NCBI GenBank assembly: GCA_916613615.1
Contig: OU744732.1
Span: 33,069,950 to 33,133,949, forward strand
DNA from: Steromphala cineraria
Lineage: Eukaryota > Mollusca > Gastropoda > Trochida > Trochidae
Length of the DNA stretch: 64,000 nucleotides
Direction: 5' to 3'
Both the position numbers and the translations under genes were made by a program. Below, one piece after another: positions 26,244 to 40,590 of the stretch. The notes under the pieces were generated by a model. It saw only the letters and a list, made by a program, of their open reading frames with translations. It did not search any database and was not told the DNA's origin. Every line of letters begins with the position of its first letter. Positions within the stretch are counted from its first letter, which is position 1.

Positions 26244-26432
26244 GTTTGTGAATGTTATGCCATTGATGTCGATGTAATGCGTGTTGGTATGGCTTGTATT
26301 CATAATGGTAATCCAGTAGTTTTGTATGCAAAGCAACTTTCCTCCATGGGTACCGAAAATTCGCTACAGAGAGAATTGAATTCTCTCATTAATCAGGCGA
26401 GCCACCAGTTTCAAACAATGAATTTTAAATAA
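26244..26432 (+). pseudogene. Ty3/gypsy-like RNase H fragment, degenerate (copy A)
   Basis: The frame reads V-C-E-C-Y-A-I-D-V-D, then GMACIHNGNPVVLYAKQLS, then a Q-R-E-L-N run. This follows the pattern of the RNase H domain of gypsy-type polyproteins (C-D-A-S-D near the start, then hydrophobic strand, N/D-G-x-P-V-x-(Y/F)-A-S-K-x-L-S, and a helix with E-L). Only about 60 residues survive, and the normal C-D-A-S-D is altered to C-Y-A-I-D. No LTRs, integrase or RT motifs were seen around it. It is present in both copies, so it predates their separation. The assignment is pattern recognition only. Confidence 0.45.
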
Positions 26433-27904
26433 GACATTTGACTCCTTAATTATTGTAATGACAAATCTTTTTTTCTTTTCAAAATAGCGAATCATTTTCA
26501 ACCAGCAGTCAATGCAATACTATAATACCATAAGGATGCAAGTATTAGACAGTTAGGATTTTCATTCATTCATTCAAGTAGAATTGAATAAAAAGGACCT
26601 CGGGAATTTTCCCACTTGATAAAGTATATACATGAGAGCATGAGAGTACCTACACAAGCCCCGATACACATCACTGCACAACATGAATTGGTATTTTGGC
26701 TATTATAGACTAGATGCCTTTACAAAATAGATGAATAGTGGCACCATATCGATTATATTGGAGAAAATAAAAGGCAAGTGCTAACTGTTTACGATAACCA
26801 ATAAACTGTTTAGTGATTGAAAAGTTTGACACTTCTACAAAAGAAAAGTAGAAAACTTGCAAGGAATGGTACTTTGTACAATCTAGATTCCATCTGTCAG
26901 ACATCTAAAAAATCGAATGTTTGCGTGTCTACCTAAATGATGAATATTTCTATTCGTGAAATCTGCAGCAAAAAACAGGTATCAAATATGTTCGAAATAT
27001 CCCAGAAAACTTTCGACGATACCCTGAATACATACGTTACTTCAAATACGAGCTAACATTCATAAGAGGATAGGTTTTGTGACTTCTATTACCTGTCACT
27101 GTGTATTAAAAAGATTCTAATATATGATACTTTTCACAGATAATATCACTGATCAGTTGCAAACCAGATTATTACATATAGCACTTACTTAATTAACGTG
27201 CAAGTAATCATCACAATTAACACTGAATATACGTGGATTTGTATATACGAGTCTTGATTCATGAATGATGGCCAATAAATGACAAACAATAGCCTTTTAA
27301 AATGATCACTCTAATGTTTTGCAAATACAGGAAACTGATAATGAAAATCTACCTAAATCTAAATCTATCATCACTTATAACGTAAATTTTACACTAAGAA
27401 AATATTCACATTTTAACAAAAACTTACATTTTAGAAAACTTATTCTTTGACTAACTGTTCTTTGTATAAGCATCTTCTCATATTGGCTTACCTTACTTCG
27501 AGCCTTATTAAATGCTATTTACATATTAAGGGAATATATGACTGTAGTTTTATGTTTTACACAAATGGAAAGTTACAACATTGGAAATGTTATCAGCATT
27601 AGTTTCAAAAAAGAAACTTCAATGTTAAGACACTTGTACTGGATGAACTTAACAAATTACCATTTGCTTTTTTAACATGTTCTATCTGAAAGCTTTTTCT
27701 ACGTTTTTGCATGACATGATTGGCATGCTCATAAAAATGTCAAATGGTATTATTGTGATTTTAAAAAACTATATAAAATCTCTGATGGTGTGACAAGCAT
27801 TGGACATTTTAACACAAGTGTCTTTAGTACTTGAGTATAAAACAACGGTGTTGTAAAATTGATGAGACCTTTCAACCTTGTGAATATATCATAGTCTCCT
27901 CATT

Positions 27905-27931
27905 CTCATCATCTTCATCATCATCATCAAT
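27905..27931 (+). repeat. (ATC)n microsatellite, copy A
   Basis: An interrupted CATCATCTTCATCATCATC run, orthologous to the longer pure run at 60,465 in copy B. Confidence 0.7.
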
Positions 27932-28114
27932 CACATGGCAACATTAAGGGAGATCGCATAAGAATCAAATGAATTTTTTTTTCAGATATGTATTTTGTCT
28001 TCGTTTGGGTGAAGATTTTAATATTTTCAGTTCAGTATCTTTCTATCAACATTTCATACATGTACATATAAACATTTTATTTTAAATATTCAATAATGAC
28101 ATGCGTAAGAAATA

Positions 28115-28290
28115 TTCAGGCAGTGTGGCTAAATATGTCATTTAACAGAAATTTGTAAATGTCACCATGTAATAAGCAATTACTGAACACTCAAGGCGTT
28201 TCCAAAATACACAGGAGTTCACTACCTTGTTAAGGAAAATGTCAATGTACCTTAATGAATTGTGCATTCTTGATATAGGTTAATTCGTAA
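28115..28290 (+). repeat. Internal repeat R2, second member
   Basis: Paralogue of 22,540-22,720 about 5.6 kb downstream. The copy B orthologue is at about 60,655-60,820, just upstream of the LINE. Confidence 0.65.
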
Positions 28291-28299
28291 TCAGATAAT

Positions 28300-31240
28300 A
28301 ACACATTTATTTCTAAATTTGTGCAATATGTGATGAGCTTTCAATTTCGATAGTATGAATTACGAAGCATATCATTTGTCATCTGATGTAACTGTTTAAT
28401 CGAACACAGCTTATCAACATCTTAATGTATGATCTCTCTATAGTAAACATTAAAAAAATCATTGTAGACACTCTGTTTTTCAGTCATAATTAGTTCGATT
28501 GCAACAATAGCTTAGCGCAGAATGTCTTATGATTAGTGTTCATTTTCGGAAGATAATGTTAAATTGTCAGTGTTTGTAATCAACAGGATCTATAAATAAA
28601 GATACAGCAGGTTGGATACAAATTTATTCATGTTATTAATTTCCTAGACATTTTTGGTATTCTTGATTGTAGTACAATCTCGTCAAAACTCGTTTTAAGC
28701 TTAGAAATGATTCACAATTTTTGAAGTTACAATACAGAGGACAATGTATGTAATCACTATATAACTTAACATGCCTGATCTTATTAAGCCAATATCTGCG
28801 TCACCAGGTCGGACTTCGATTTACATGTAGTTGGATTCTTGATTTAGATTATATTTTCAAACATTTATGCTTTGGAAAGAGTCTGAATCTAATATCAGAT
28901 TCATATTGCTTTGAACTCTTTGATAATTTACACATTTTCAAAGTTGTTATTTGATATCTTTCATCAAGTTTGGTAATGTAAGAAACCTGCTTCAACTACA
29001 TCAATCACCAGCCAATGATTAAGGATTTTTCTAAAATTATCAAACGTATCATACTCTTATATATCAAATACAGTATTGCTTTACAACATGTGCCTTTTAC
29101 TTTTTACAACATTATCTTGCTTCCTTTTCTCTTGAAAAATTTTCATTGTTCAGTTTGTTGCTCTAGATAAATTGAAGTTGGTCAACATGAGGTGTCTTTT
29201 TTTTAAGGGGGCTATTTTTTTTAAACATTTCTCTAAAATGTCCTCTGTTCTCATGAACATTTTGGTAATAAAAGTAGTAGGTTGTGAAGAGATTACTGAG
29301 GGAGAGTCTTCTGTTAAGATAATAAAAACTTTTCAAGAACATGAAGCAACATTTTTAGATGAAAAGCTTTGATCTTGTAGAGCAATAAGAAATTGTAAGT
29401 ATCTAACATAATTTTGAAATAAAGGATTCTTTCAAACTTTCCTTTAGCCATACAACATAAAATGTCAATCTTGAATGGTGAATGTCTATGATAAACTGAC
29501 ATTACTGTGGATACCATTAGCTTTTTATATTTTCTGACCCACATTCAAAGTTCTAACAAAGTCTGTGACCTCCAACGTAATACGGTAAGACTTTTTGTCC
29601 CTTTGTTTTCCTGTTATCCGAGTCTCACATGAATTTAATGTTCAATTCTTGAGGTTTCCCTAATGTCTTATTTGAAATTAGTTCTTTTACTGGAATAGAA
29701 TTAATATCGACTCATTACACTGGCCCAATACATATTTATGTATCCGATGTGTTAATGACACAGTTCGAACTACCAGATGCATTTATTCACATTGACTAAA
29801 ATATTCATGTTCTGTGCTGAACAAGCAGTTTATATACATGTAACTTGATATATCAGGCTTTCCTTTTATGATTTGATTATCAGTTACTGTGATATACATC
29901 TGAAAACTTACTGCAAAGATGTTTTGATATCAATTTATTTTAATCATCGTCAATATATAAGTTGACATCCTCGAGGAACAGACGTCTGCAATGACTTCTT
30001 AAATGATATGCTTGTCAAAGAAAAAGTCGATGATTAAAATACATTAAGATTATTACTTCTGTTCAAAATATGAGAAGTGCTTGCATTGAGCTACTGTTAA
30101 GAGATGCAATGTAGCAAATAAAGATAATTACGTAACCATATCTAAGACCTCTGTAAAAGTTTGCATTGTAGTTAAAATAAAGCTTTAACAAACTATTAAC
30201 GCTTTCTTTTTAATATAAAAATGGCAAAGCATGGTACTTCATCCATTTTATCACTCATCAAAATTAAAGGGTTTAGGTTAGAACATTACTGTATTGTTAT
30301 TGTTGATACACGCAGCACTTGTGTTCCCTAGAGCTGAATTTATGTTTTACATATATATATAAATATGTTATTTTATTACAATATAAAATAACGATATATA
30401 AAATTATTAAATTCAGAAAATGATGATAAATTATGCACTGCAAATATAAATGTTTGGAGAAAAACATGCCATCAAATTTATTTACCAATTCTTATTCTTT
30501 ATTTAAATAAACATTAGTATGTGAAGACAGAAAAAAACTTTTCCAGCTCAAAATTGTATAAAAGTCAATTTGCCTCACTCATATGTTTACACTCTGGTCT
30601 TGACTCATTTTTACAGGAAACCTGTAACCCATAAAAGAGGAATTTTCATTACCAGAGGTTTTTTCAACAGCTATATTTTTCATGAGTACATGTACTTTGT
30701 AGACAACATACTCTGTGTAAAAAAAAACACATTTTATTTCCTGACTGCAATGTTTCTTATGTTTTGACAAGTCCACGACCTGGAATTCACTTCTGGTTTG
30801 GGCGAGCCTCATAGTGCAATATCATGTAACAAATAAAGATTTTCTAAGACATTTTAACTTCAGCTAAAGGGAAAGTTTAAAGTTTAATGTTATTTATATG
30901 TATCTTCAAGTAAACTATTCTATCATTATTGTCACAAATGATTGACAGAATAAAGAATGTTTGGAATTCAAGCACTTACTCACCACCTCAAAAAGACGAT
31001 TAAATTGTTAATATTTAGTACTTTACAGTTTGGGACCATTTCTAAAAGTATTATTTTAGCACTGCGTTGACCCTTTGTTTCCTCAATCAAAACCTGCATA
31101 TCACTCCTGATACTTGATTTTCCAAACCTCTTTGATTGACAGGTAATAACACCTTGCCTAACTCCCCACATTTACAGCTTACAGATTGACAGCCAATAAC
31201 AACTCGTTCTCTTAATTGGAACTTGCTGGAATTTCGCTCT
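28300..31240. other. Intergenic or intronic DNA, end of copy A
   Basis: No gene seen. 29,010-31,160 is missing from copy B. Short AT microsatellite at 30,349-30,363. Confidence 0.5.
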
Positions 31241-31861
31241 GACAGGTAATCATCGCCTGAAGGTGAACTCCAGAACCACCTTTTATACTACAAAGTTTCA
31301 ACCAGCAAAATTCACGACTGCGAAACTGTTGAAAAGTCGGCAAGCAGTAATTGTTTCATCACATGTCAAAGTGAGAATTATGTAACCGTGTTGTTTTAAT
31401 GAGGAATGGATGTGATAGTAAAAGTAAGCTACAGGTCAGGATGTTGAATTTAATATTCCCGATGGAATTGTGCAAATGTCAATAAGTGGGATAATACACA
31501 CCCTTGGCCTATTGTTAATGATTTATCGACTTCTGTATTCTCTTTTAAACAATCCTACCAACATAACACGAGTATACATAATTGTTTACGTGTATTTTCT
31601 TGTTTTCTTTTTGTAAGTTTTGTAAAGTTTTATGAAAATCGTATGAAAGGTACCATTGCATTTTTTACTTGAATGGTTGGTTGACACTTGTAATAGAACT
31701 AGCGTAATTTGTGCATATAGAATAAACTTCTGACACTTCTTTAGGTACAATACAAGCTATACATACGTCAAATTTTAGCATGTTATACATACAACAAAAA
31801 CGTTTTGCATGATTCGAAAGGTTAGGCGAAGAATTAAATACATTCCCAACATATTGGATAT
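31240..31861. other. Spacer between the two copies
   Basis: About 620 bases at the end of copy A have no visible counterpart after copy B (63,370-64,000). The sequence is AT-rich with no reading frame of note. It may be the original flank of the duplicated segment, or A sequence lost from B. Confidence 0.5.
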
Positions 31862-33074
31862 TCTTTACAAACAGTTATTATTCATTATTCATGTTTACAG
31901 TCAGGCTACTGAATCTGCTTTTGTTTGTAGTTTTGTTGTTTAAATGATAATTGCCGAAATTTAAATTTGCAAAACAGATCATTGTCTTTTATTCAAATGA
32001 GAAATCATGTTGGCGTCGTTTGATGTTTGCAATTCAAATCTAAAACTTTCAAGTATTAGATATTGTATCCTCTATGACTGAATGCTATACTAATATATTC
32101 ATCAAGAAAACTTTGACTTTCTGAAACAAAAAACATATAAAAAGGTATAGCAATATGAAGATTTAGACCATAGAATATCGCATAGAAAATAAACATAAGT
32201 ATAAGTTACAAAGGAGTATTATTTAACAGAGGAAATTTCTTATAACTTATATATATAGTTCACTTATAACTAGGACAACAAACACTTTCTTTTTGTGTCA
32301 AAGATAACTCTACTTACTCAAAGAATTCAGTCAAAAATGGGAAACAAAACATAGACAGATCACACTGAAATAAATAACTAAACATGTATATTTCTAATTA
32401 CTGATACTAAGTTTGTAGATAGTTGTGATATATGTGATATAACATCAATCAATTTCAGTTTTTTTGTGAATGCTTATAATTCTTTTTTGTTAAAGCATAT
32501 TTATTCATGAGTTAGGTATTCATTACCAGTTCTAAATCATAATACACCCTTTTTAATGTGTAATGTTGCAATCATTCACATTTCCTATACACGATTGTAT
32601 TGAGAGAAGCGAACAGTTTGGACAGAGTTTGGATACATTAGTTAGTTAGTGATACAAAGTTCAAGATACATAAATGATGTAAAATTCCATTCACATGATT
32701 AGCAGTTTTAATTCAGATAAGGCGACTGAAGGGCATCAACATTATTATCAAAAGTCTAGGTTATGCACATAATGCTTAAACATCTTAAAAAAGTGAGAAT
32801 ACCTTAAAAGGGTTGGTTGAATTGGATCAGTAATGGATTATGAATAAAGATCCAACACGAAACCAAGTTTTTTTGTCTATCCAATGATAAAGGTTTAATT
32901 GATAGCGTCTCGAATCTGGTAGTGCTTATGTTCTCTTCTATGATAGTTACAATCATATTTTGTTCTTAAAATATGTCTTGACAACTAGTGAGGAAATTTT
33001 CTGGGAAAGGTTTATGCTATAAGAAAGTATATGCTTCAATTAGGTTTGTGATTTATGAGAGTAAACAAACTTAT

Positions 33075-33350
33075 CTATGTCCTAGAACGGTGACGTAGTA
33101 ATCTGGAGTGATGCCTCATGAGACACCTAGTGGAATGGACGGTCCTTTGTAGAGAACAGTGATGATAGAACTTTTGTGTCTCAGTTCGTAAAGTGTAATG
33201 ACCCTTGTCGGACCATTGAACGTCTTTGTTCAGTGATGTTTGTACTAAGGTATCCCCATAAATGCCAACAGAGATATCAGAGCCACTAATATACACTTCA
33301 TGATTTACAGTACAGCAAGAACCAAATTCAGGAACAGTGACCAAAAATAA
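33075..33350 (-). other. Open frame kept in both copies, unrecognised (copy B)
   Basis: Orthologue of 1,256-1,531, same length, no indel. It differs at L to I and N to H. The N-to-H change also removes a GTAATT donor-like sequence present in copy A. Confidence 0.2.
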
Positions 33351-34264
33351 GAATCATATCGTTAACTAGGGATCTTGTCTGTATTGCTCATTTTCAGCAG
33401 AGGGACGTTTTACATGTTCTTATGTAACAGTAAACAATAACAGTTTTGATGTGTGTATGGTATTTGTATGAAAGTGTACACCTTCAGGAAATTACTGCCT
33501 GCAGATAATCTATTGGTCAGTTAAAGAAGAGATAACCAAACATTGTGCTATATGTCCGTGATGCAAGCAAATATATTTATATATATTGTGACATTTTTTC
33601 TTTCCCAAAAGCATAAATTCCTCATTCAATAACATTTGTCAACATAATCATTATTTATCATTAAGATCAATGAATGGCTCCTATGAAATGATCAAATAAT
33701 TTTTGTTCTTTCTTTTATGTCTCTCATACTTTATGTGTATTGTTTCATCTATTTATTTAGTTTTTATTCTTGTTAAAAGAAATGTAACTGTTCTTGCAAA
33801 CCTTTAAAGGAGACATTTCCAGAAACCCATTCCAGTATCCATACCTGATATTGTTATTGGTTGTTTACTTTCCATTCTCTACCCACAGACTTAGATCAAG
33901 TTATGAAGTTTTTATCGAGCCTCTGTTCTTACCCGCAGTTTCCGCTGATGGATATAATAAAACCGCAAATGATTGAATGTTTTTAGCAAATGACAATGTT
34001 TCTCGCATGGTTCATATCACAATGCGTTTGCCTTGAATTTTATAGCCACAGTGATGTTTTTAGAACAGGGTCCCTTGCTGCTCGACTCACTTTGATTGCA
34101 TCCAATCAGGCATCTCCCATTCCTCCCCACAAACTCGGCAAATAAGACTTGATCTACCTCTGTGGGGTGAGAGTGATTTCCATCAAAAGGTGCATGTTTA
34201 TGCCACTATCAACATTTTTGCCCTGGTTTAACATACGCTGACATATTTGTCACTAGAAGGTCAC

Positions 34265-34410
34265 CACCATCAATACTATATACCAGGTACCCAATTCCTG
34301 CTGGGTTAACAGAGGCACAGATGTAACTAAGTACAGTCTCTTGCCCAAGGTGAAACCACAAGTCTCTAAACTTATGTATTAGAGTGGGGCAAGAAATCAA
34401 CCCTTCAACT
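34265..34410. repeat. Widespread invertebrate repeat fragment, copy B
   Basis: Orthologue of 2,440-2,600 with few changes (CAGGTACCCAATTCCTGCTG). Confidence 0.5.
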
Positions 34411-34419
34411 TTTAGTTTT

Positions 34420-37400
34420 TATTCATCAATGAGTGGATAATCCATTTATCAAGCGAGCCACGCCCGTTCTTGCTGAATCTTGCTTATAGCTATCGCCTGA
34501 GCCTTGCACAGAATCACATGCCATCATATATAGATGCCAATGTGATTCCTGGATTAACATGCTCGTTTCTTAACAATAAATAGGTGTCAAAGGAATCGAT
34601 TATTGGGAAAGAAGAGAGCAAAGTATTTAGTCACAATAACAACCTCGATCGAATTTTCTTTTGAATAATTCAAACATTTTCGAAACGATTTGAAAGTCAC
34701 ACATCTACAAGATGAACAGGCAGATTTTTCTACAATATGAATTGATAAATATATAAGTTTTTTATATCTAATATTTTCCAAAATTGTTTATCTACATTTT
34801 GGTATTGCATTGATATGTTCTAAATTGATTCATATTTAAAATTTTTACAGTAACCATCCTGGGATATGTGCCATAGGCAAGAAGATCATTTGCTTTATAA
34901 AATGTGTACATCAAAAGCTACAGTTGACAGATCAGTAGTTTATTGCATGTCATATGAATATCACGTGAATGTACACTTACTAGTACTTGATAGATGTGGT
35001 CCTATATCACGTTTCGTACCTAAGGGTAATCTATTTTTGTGATAATCATTACTCTTGACTTCATAGAGTTTCTTCTTTCAATAGCAAACAATTGACATCA
35101 ATCAATTGAATATTTTGATTAAGCCAATTTCATTAATTCAAGTAATTCAATCATGCTTTTCAGATATCAATTTTGATTATTTATTTGATGTATATGTAGG
35201 TCAATAATGGTGTAGATGTGGGAAAATTTTGAGAGAAGTTTTCTTCTCCAAATTTGGTTCTTTATTCATGTTTGCAGTTCACCATTTCGGTCGCAAAGGA
35301 CAATGCTGATAACATGTTTGAGACAAAGCAGTTAACATTTTAATCTTAGTCAACTGACATAGTCCATTACTCTATTTGTGATGAAAATGTTCCCACCTCT
35401 TTTGAAAACTTTGTTTTCAAAGAACCGCTCTATAATAGGAAAGTTATACACCTAATCTTAAGTTGTCAAGGCAAGTTTCTTTTCCCAACCAGTTACAAAA
35501 GAACAATATTTAGTTTCAAAGGTTTTAATGTCTTCTCTTTGCATTTTGAAAATATAACAATTATGCTATGCGAAACTTCATGTTTAATATTCTGTATTTA
35601 TGTTGAGAACTCTATTTTTCATATGTCTGAGAACATATACCTATGTTATCCAGAAATGCAAAGGTAAATTAAGATAGACGCAAGCAAACAGTTTCCCCAA
35701 TTGAGGAGCTGAGAGAGCTTCTATCCAGATAATTTAGTAAACGTAACCACTTGGTACTGATTAAAAGTATTACAAGAGATTTAACCTTTTGATTTTTCAA
35801 CCAACCTGAGAACTCATTATATTTTCCTAAACACGCTTCATTCCCGTACGTTAACGACTTATTAAATCTACAATACCAAACATGTTACAGATGATAGTCT
35901 TAACTAACAAACATACACAGCGATAATCATGTTATGAACCTAATTTGTTTTGCTACACATGCTTCTGCAAAGCCTACAATTTACAGTTTGGCATATGTAA
36001 CGACGCATATTCATTTTGTTTAATCTATGATTAACCTCGGATTCATTTCACACTTTCTGGTAAGACATATGCAGGTACACACATTCATTTACTTTGACTT
36101 ATAACAATCCCAGATTAACTACACAATGTTTTCGAGGCGTTATTTATTCAGTCTCTGTACTCCATGGATCGGCATGTCTTTCAAACAACAATATGTTGTG
36201 TGAGTATTGGCTCTGACAGCACTGATTACAAGTTTAATCTGACAATGGTTGTTCCATCATCTATAAGTTCTGACTTTCAACTTATAATCCAAACTGTGTG
36301 ACTTACCACAGTATTTCATTTTGAATTTAGCAATACGCTTCCTTAACTGAACTGAAAGGTCACTAAAACGTGAGAAATCAGGATAAATCGCCTATAGAAA
36401 CAATTATGTAGTAATTAATTTTGGTTGACCAGTGATCAACTCAGAGTCATGACCATGTTTCGCAAATTTAATAGCTTATCAACATCAACAATGATTAGTT
36501 GGTTAACATATGCTGCCTCAGGCCTCAGTAGGTTTAACAGTTGGCTATACATAAAAACAAAAATGTATCTCCTTTGACCTTTAATTAACCCAAATTGCTT
36601 CTAAATTGTTCCTGTAACTGTGAAAAACAAATGAAATTCAGATTGCCGTGTTTTGCAGGATGCACTTCAAACACATAGTAATTTGCTTGCCTCATGATAA
36701 CCCAATATAATTTATGTAGTTATTGTCACTTTAACTGCTGAATCCCTGATTTTGATAGCCCAATCTACACAAATGTCTTTTTAAGCAATCTGTGTCTAAA
36801 TACGTGTATCGTATTTGCACTGGTGCCTGATACTATTGCTGTTTATAATATAAAAGAAATAATGTTTCCAACACATCAACACAAAAAATAATCTATACGC
36901 CTTTAGGTGAATACGCTTTTTTAAGTAAGTGATACCAGTAAACAAATTAATTCCTTTGGAACTCTGCCTAAGAAGATCTATCAACAAGTTTGTGAGAAAG
37001 AAAACTGCAAGATTTGATGCAGCAAGAACCACGGAAGTATAAGGTACGTTGTATTTTGATCTTCAATTGACAATATTTATTTCGTTTGAGTAATGATAAG
37101 ACTCAGAATCGATTTGAAAGCATCACTTTTTTCATGGACAAAAAGTAGCAGAAAGAGATATGGACTGACATATTTCAATATGAGCATAGTGCACATATCA
37201 CTTTTGCCTAGTAATGATTGTTGTCGCCTGAGGTCCAATTTCGAGTTCCAAATTGGACGTCATAACATTTTTTTTCTTGACGTCACTGTGGTAAGCCGTT
37301 GCAAGTGATGCGGCCTGTTTCTCAGATATTTCTTAGAGAGAAAATGGAATAGAAACGATAATAAAGAATTAGTTTTATAAGTGTGGCATATTACTTTTAC

Positions 37401-40225
37401 TAAACTCACATTTGCATGTTTGTAGATAATCCTCAGTCTCGCTCGGGTAATACAAAATATCACACTTGTTTCATAAAAGTTATATGACACACTCTCTCGG
37501 GTAATGGTCTGTATGTACATATAATAAAACATCTGTTATAAATTGAAAATCATAATCAGTGAATGCACAATATCAAACTAACAATAGAGCAAGAATTAGT
37601 AATATTCCTTCATTTTGACAGATCTCGACTCATTCATCAAATTATTGCTTAGCGATAACCTCACTCGTTACAATGTCATTAACCTCATGTTTGATAAGCA
37701 GTTATCTCATATATGGCATAACAATGAGACTTTATGGCTTAAAACGGGTTTTACCATTTTGACGTGAGTCATGGCACCATGAATAACGATCCGTTTAATC
37801 GATGTGATTACTCCCATATCCTACTCTGACATTAAATTTGTGAGAAAAAAAAATCACCGTTTATGGAAGTTGCACAAAAAATATATTTTTCCGAACATAC
37901 ACTTTATTTTGCAGCGCAGTGTATATATGATGACTCATACACAATTATTTTTTCAAAACATTGGTGTATGCTGCAGATGCGTTTGAGAAGAATGTTGAAA
38001 GACATAAACATCTTTCGCAACCGATGTTGGATTGAGTCTCTGAACCTGGTTAATATAAGATATTAAAAGATTATAATAATAGATAAACATCATATCCTCT
38101 TTTATCTTCTTTTCTTTGAATATTGATTATGTCCAATGATCCGTGATCAATAACTGCTTTATAGCAATTCTCCTGGATAAAGAATCCTATTCCAAAAATA
38201 ACTTTAGCTTTAATCAGGAGCAATGCGCATATCAACCTAAGAAAACGATCCAACACGAGGCAAAATATAATACTCAACTCTAAAGATATTTTCTGATGTC
38301 ATGTGCATGCATGAAAGCATTTGCAAATCTGAAGACATTTGTATTAACTCCCTTATTTTCTAACGATACATGTAATTGCAACTATATGAGCGTACAGGCC
38401 ACTTCTTCTCGCATAATTGTTTACATATTTTACAAAAGGACAGTTGGGATATTCACTCACGACTAAGACACCAAGTGTCGAATTTATAACAATACTACAC
38501 ACATTCAAACCCTCTAGTCTTGGCTTTGGTTGTCTTTATTGCACATTTGAGTTCGGAATTGCATAAACTACATGTGAGCATTTTTTTTATTTTTCTCTCA
38601 CTATGCTGTTTCTAGAATCATATAAACACTACCTCAATCAGGAGGTAATGTTTGTTATTTATCTAGAATTCTCTCAACTTGAAATACAGCATTGCTATTG
38701 ATATTTGTCGACAAACATAAAATCACATTAAGGTACCTTATCTGGGCGTTTTGTCTGTTTTAATCGAATCATGTAGCCAACCAGGGATTTGCTTGCAAAC
38801 TTTCTTCTACAAAACGTGAACTTTTTTATTCTCAAGGTAGCGACATAAAGTCTGCACTTTATACAGGGAGATATGTTTCAATGTGTGTTTACCTTTTTAA
38901 GGTCTGACATTAAAACCTTTGTATTGTTAATGTCACAAACCTGCCAGTTTATTGAATTATATGACCTCTAACATTAGCATCGTTGACAGAAGTGTATACC
39001 ATTACAGGGTCCGATTGTTAATTTCATACGTATTTCTCTTTTATGAGTTTAACATATAGAAGGCAATTTGTCAGTATCATGAGTAGACTGACAAGATGGA
39101 TGTCTAGACTGTCCCTTTGTTATACCCACCATGGATGTTTTGATTAAAGTTATCTGAAAATAGACTTTGGTAGACCATCCTAGATCAAGATAAGGTTGAG
39201 AGTAGAATCAATAAATGAATAAATATATATCTGGGAAAGCATAAACAAAAATTTGCTTTATGGTGATAAGAATTATCATGTTTGTAGGAATTTGAAATTT
39301 TTCATGATTAATAAAGTTTGAAGACACGGTATAGACTCTTCAGTATTTACGAAACTCCCCTCTTAAAAAGAATAACCATTAAGAAAAACACTATTTCATC
39401 GTCTGAAACGTTTCAACCATTTGACTCTATACGTTATCGTAGTGTGACGGTTTCGATGTTTCAGCGACCCTGATAGCTCAAGCCAGAAAATCTTGATCCA
39501 ACCTCTGTGGGAATGAGATTACTTCAGCAGTTTCCAGAAACTGGAAATGTTAAAGATATCATTGCAAAAAACAACCCTTTCCATAGGAGAATTGTTTTCA
39601 TTCATTAAAATTTGTTTGTTGTGCAACGTTTTGCCGCTAGGGGAACCTGCCGGAAACCAGAAAACTGGCTTTATTTTAATAAAGGCTAAATCAGTAAGAT
39701 GATGTTTTATGGGGAGAGAATATTGCCGAAAAATACTAGCATGAAAGCCTCTCTACATTTCAAAACGAAAGTGAAGCACTGTTAGTGTACAGTCCCGTGA
39801 TTAAAAAATCTAATCTGACACAACTGCAATATTTTAAGTTCATATAAGATAAACACTCAAGGGAAGTTTGACATTTTAACATAGAAAAACGAAACTTATG
39901 CTTATCAAATCTGAATAGAATTACTCCTTTGAAACACTGGCCCACTTTCAAAAGTTCAAGTAACTCTAATTAAACAATTAAAATTCGATATGATACATCT
40001 CAAAATTCCTTTGAGTATCTGAACATGTTTAATCATTCTAATTTAGCTTTGTCAATTGTTGACATTGATACCATTGAAATAGAACGAGGTACAATCTACA
40101 TCACAAATGAGATTACATTAGATTAAATAGTTATCTTTAAATACTTCAAAATTTAGTTTCGTTTTTTTTAGTTTTCAAATAAACATGCACTATAAGCTAT
40201 GAATTTGTGATTAACGCATGGATAT
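34420..40225. other. Intergenic or intronic DNA, copy B
   Basis: Matches copy A closely to 38,600, then with deletions. B-only bases at 39,545-39,780 include CCGCTAGGGGAACCTGCCGG; a palindrome CAGTTTCCAGAAACTG lies at about 39,527. No gene seen. Confidence 0.5.
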
Positions 40226-40228
40226 TTA

Positions 40229-40590
40229 TGATATAGGTTAGATTAGATCATCAATATCATGATGTTTAACATGTGAATCAAATAGGCTACAATAGATCAT
40301 CAAAATCTTGACCATTAACATGTACATGTATATGAAATAGGCTACATTCGATTATCAAAATAATGATAATTAACACGTAAATGAAATAGGCTACAATTTA
40401 GTTAATCAAAATCGTGATTATTAACATCAAAGTGAAGCATGTTACAATAGATCATCAAAATCGTGATGATTAATATTTATATGAAATAGGCTACATTAGA
40501 TGATCAAAAATTATGATAATGAACAGGTAAATAAAATAAGTTCCAACAGATCATCAAAGTCATGGGGATTAACATGATAATGAAACAGGT
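40229..40590 (+). repeat. ~50-bp degenerate minisatellite, copy B
   Basis: This is the same repeat as at 8,964, with about seven units, each containing a form of AGGCTACAATAGATCATCAA. The array ends directly at the tail of the SINE (40,591). Confidence 0.8.

Larger units (their letters stand above)
1..31240. repeat. Copy A of a ~31.9-kb tandem duplication
   Basis: Position 1 aligns with 31,862, and the two sequences then run in parallel for about 31 kb. Anchors along the way: 1,256-1,525 with 33,075-33,344; 5,433 with 37,260; 14,650 with 45,030; 17,035 with 47,374; 25,560 with 56,815; 28,441 with about 61,145; 31,185 with about 63,328. The window begins inside this copy, so its true left edge is not visible. 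Material present here but missing from copy B includes about 6,855-7,395, 8,205-8,375, most of 11,194-12,637, 20,772-21,123, 23,910-25,078 and 29,010-31,160. No intact gene is visible in this copy. Alignment was by eye, so end points are approximate. Confidence 0.93.
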
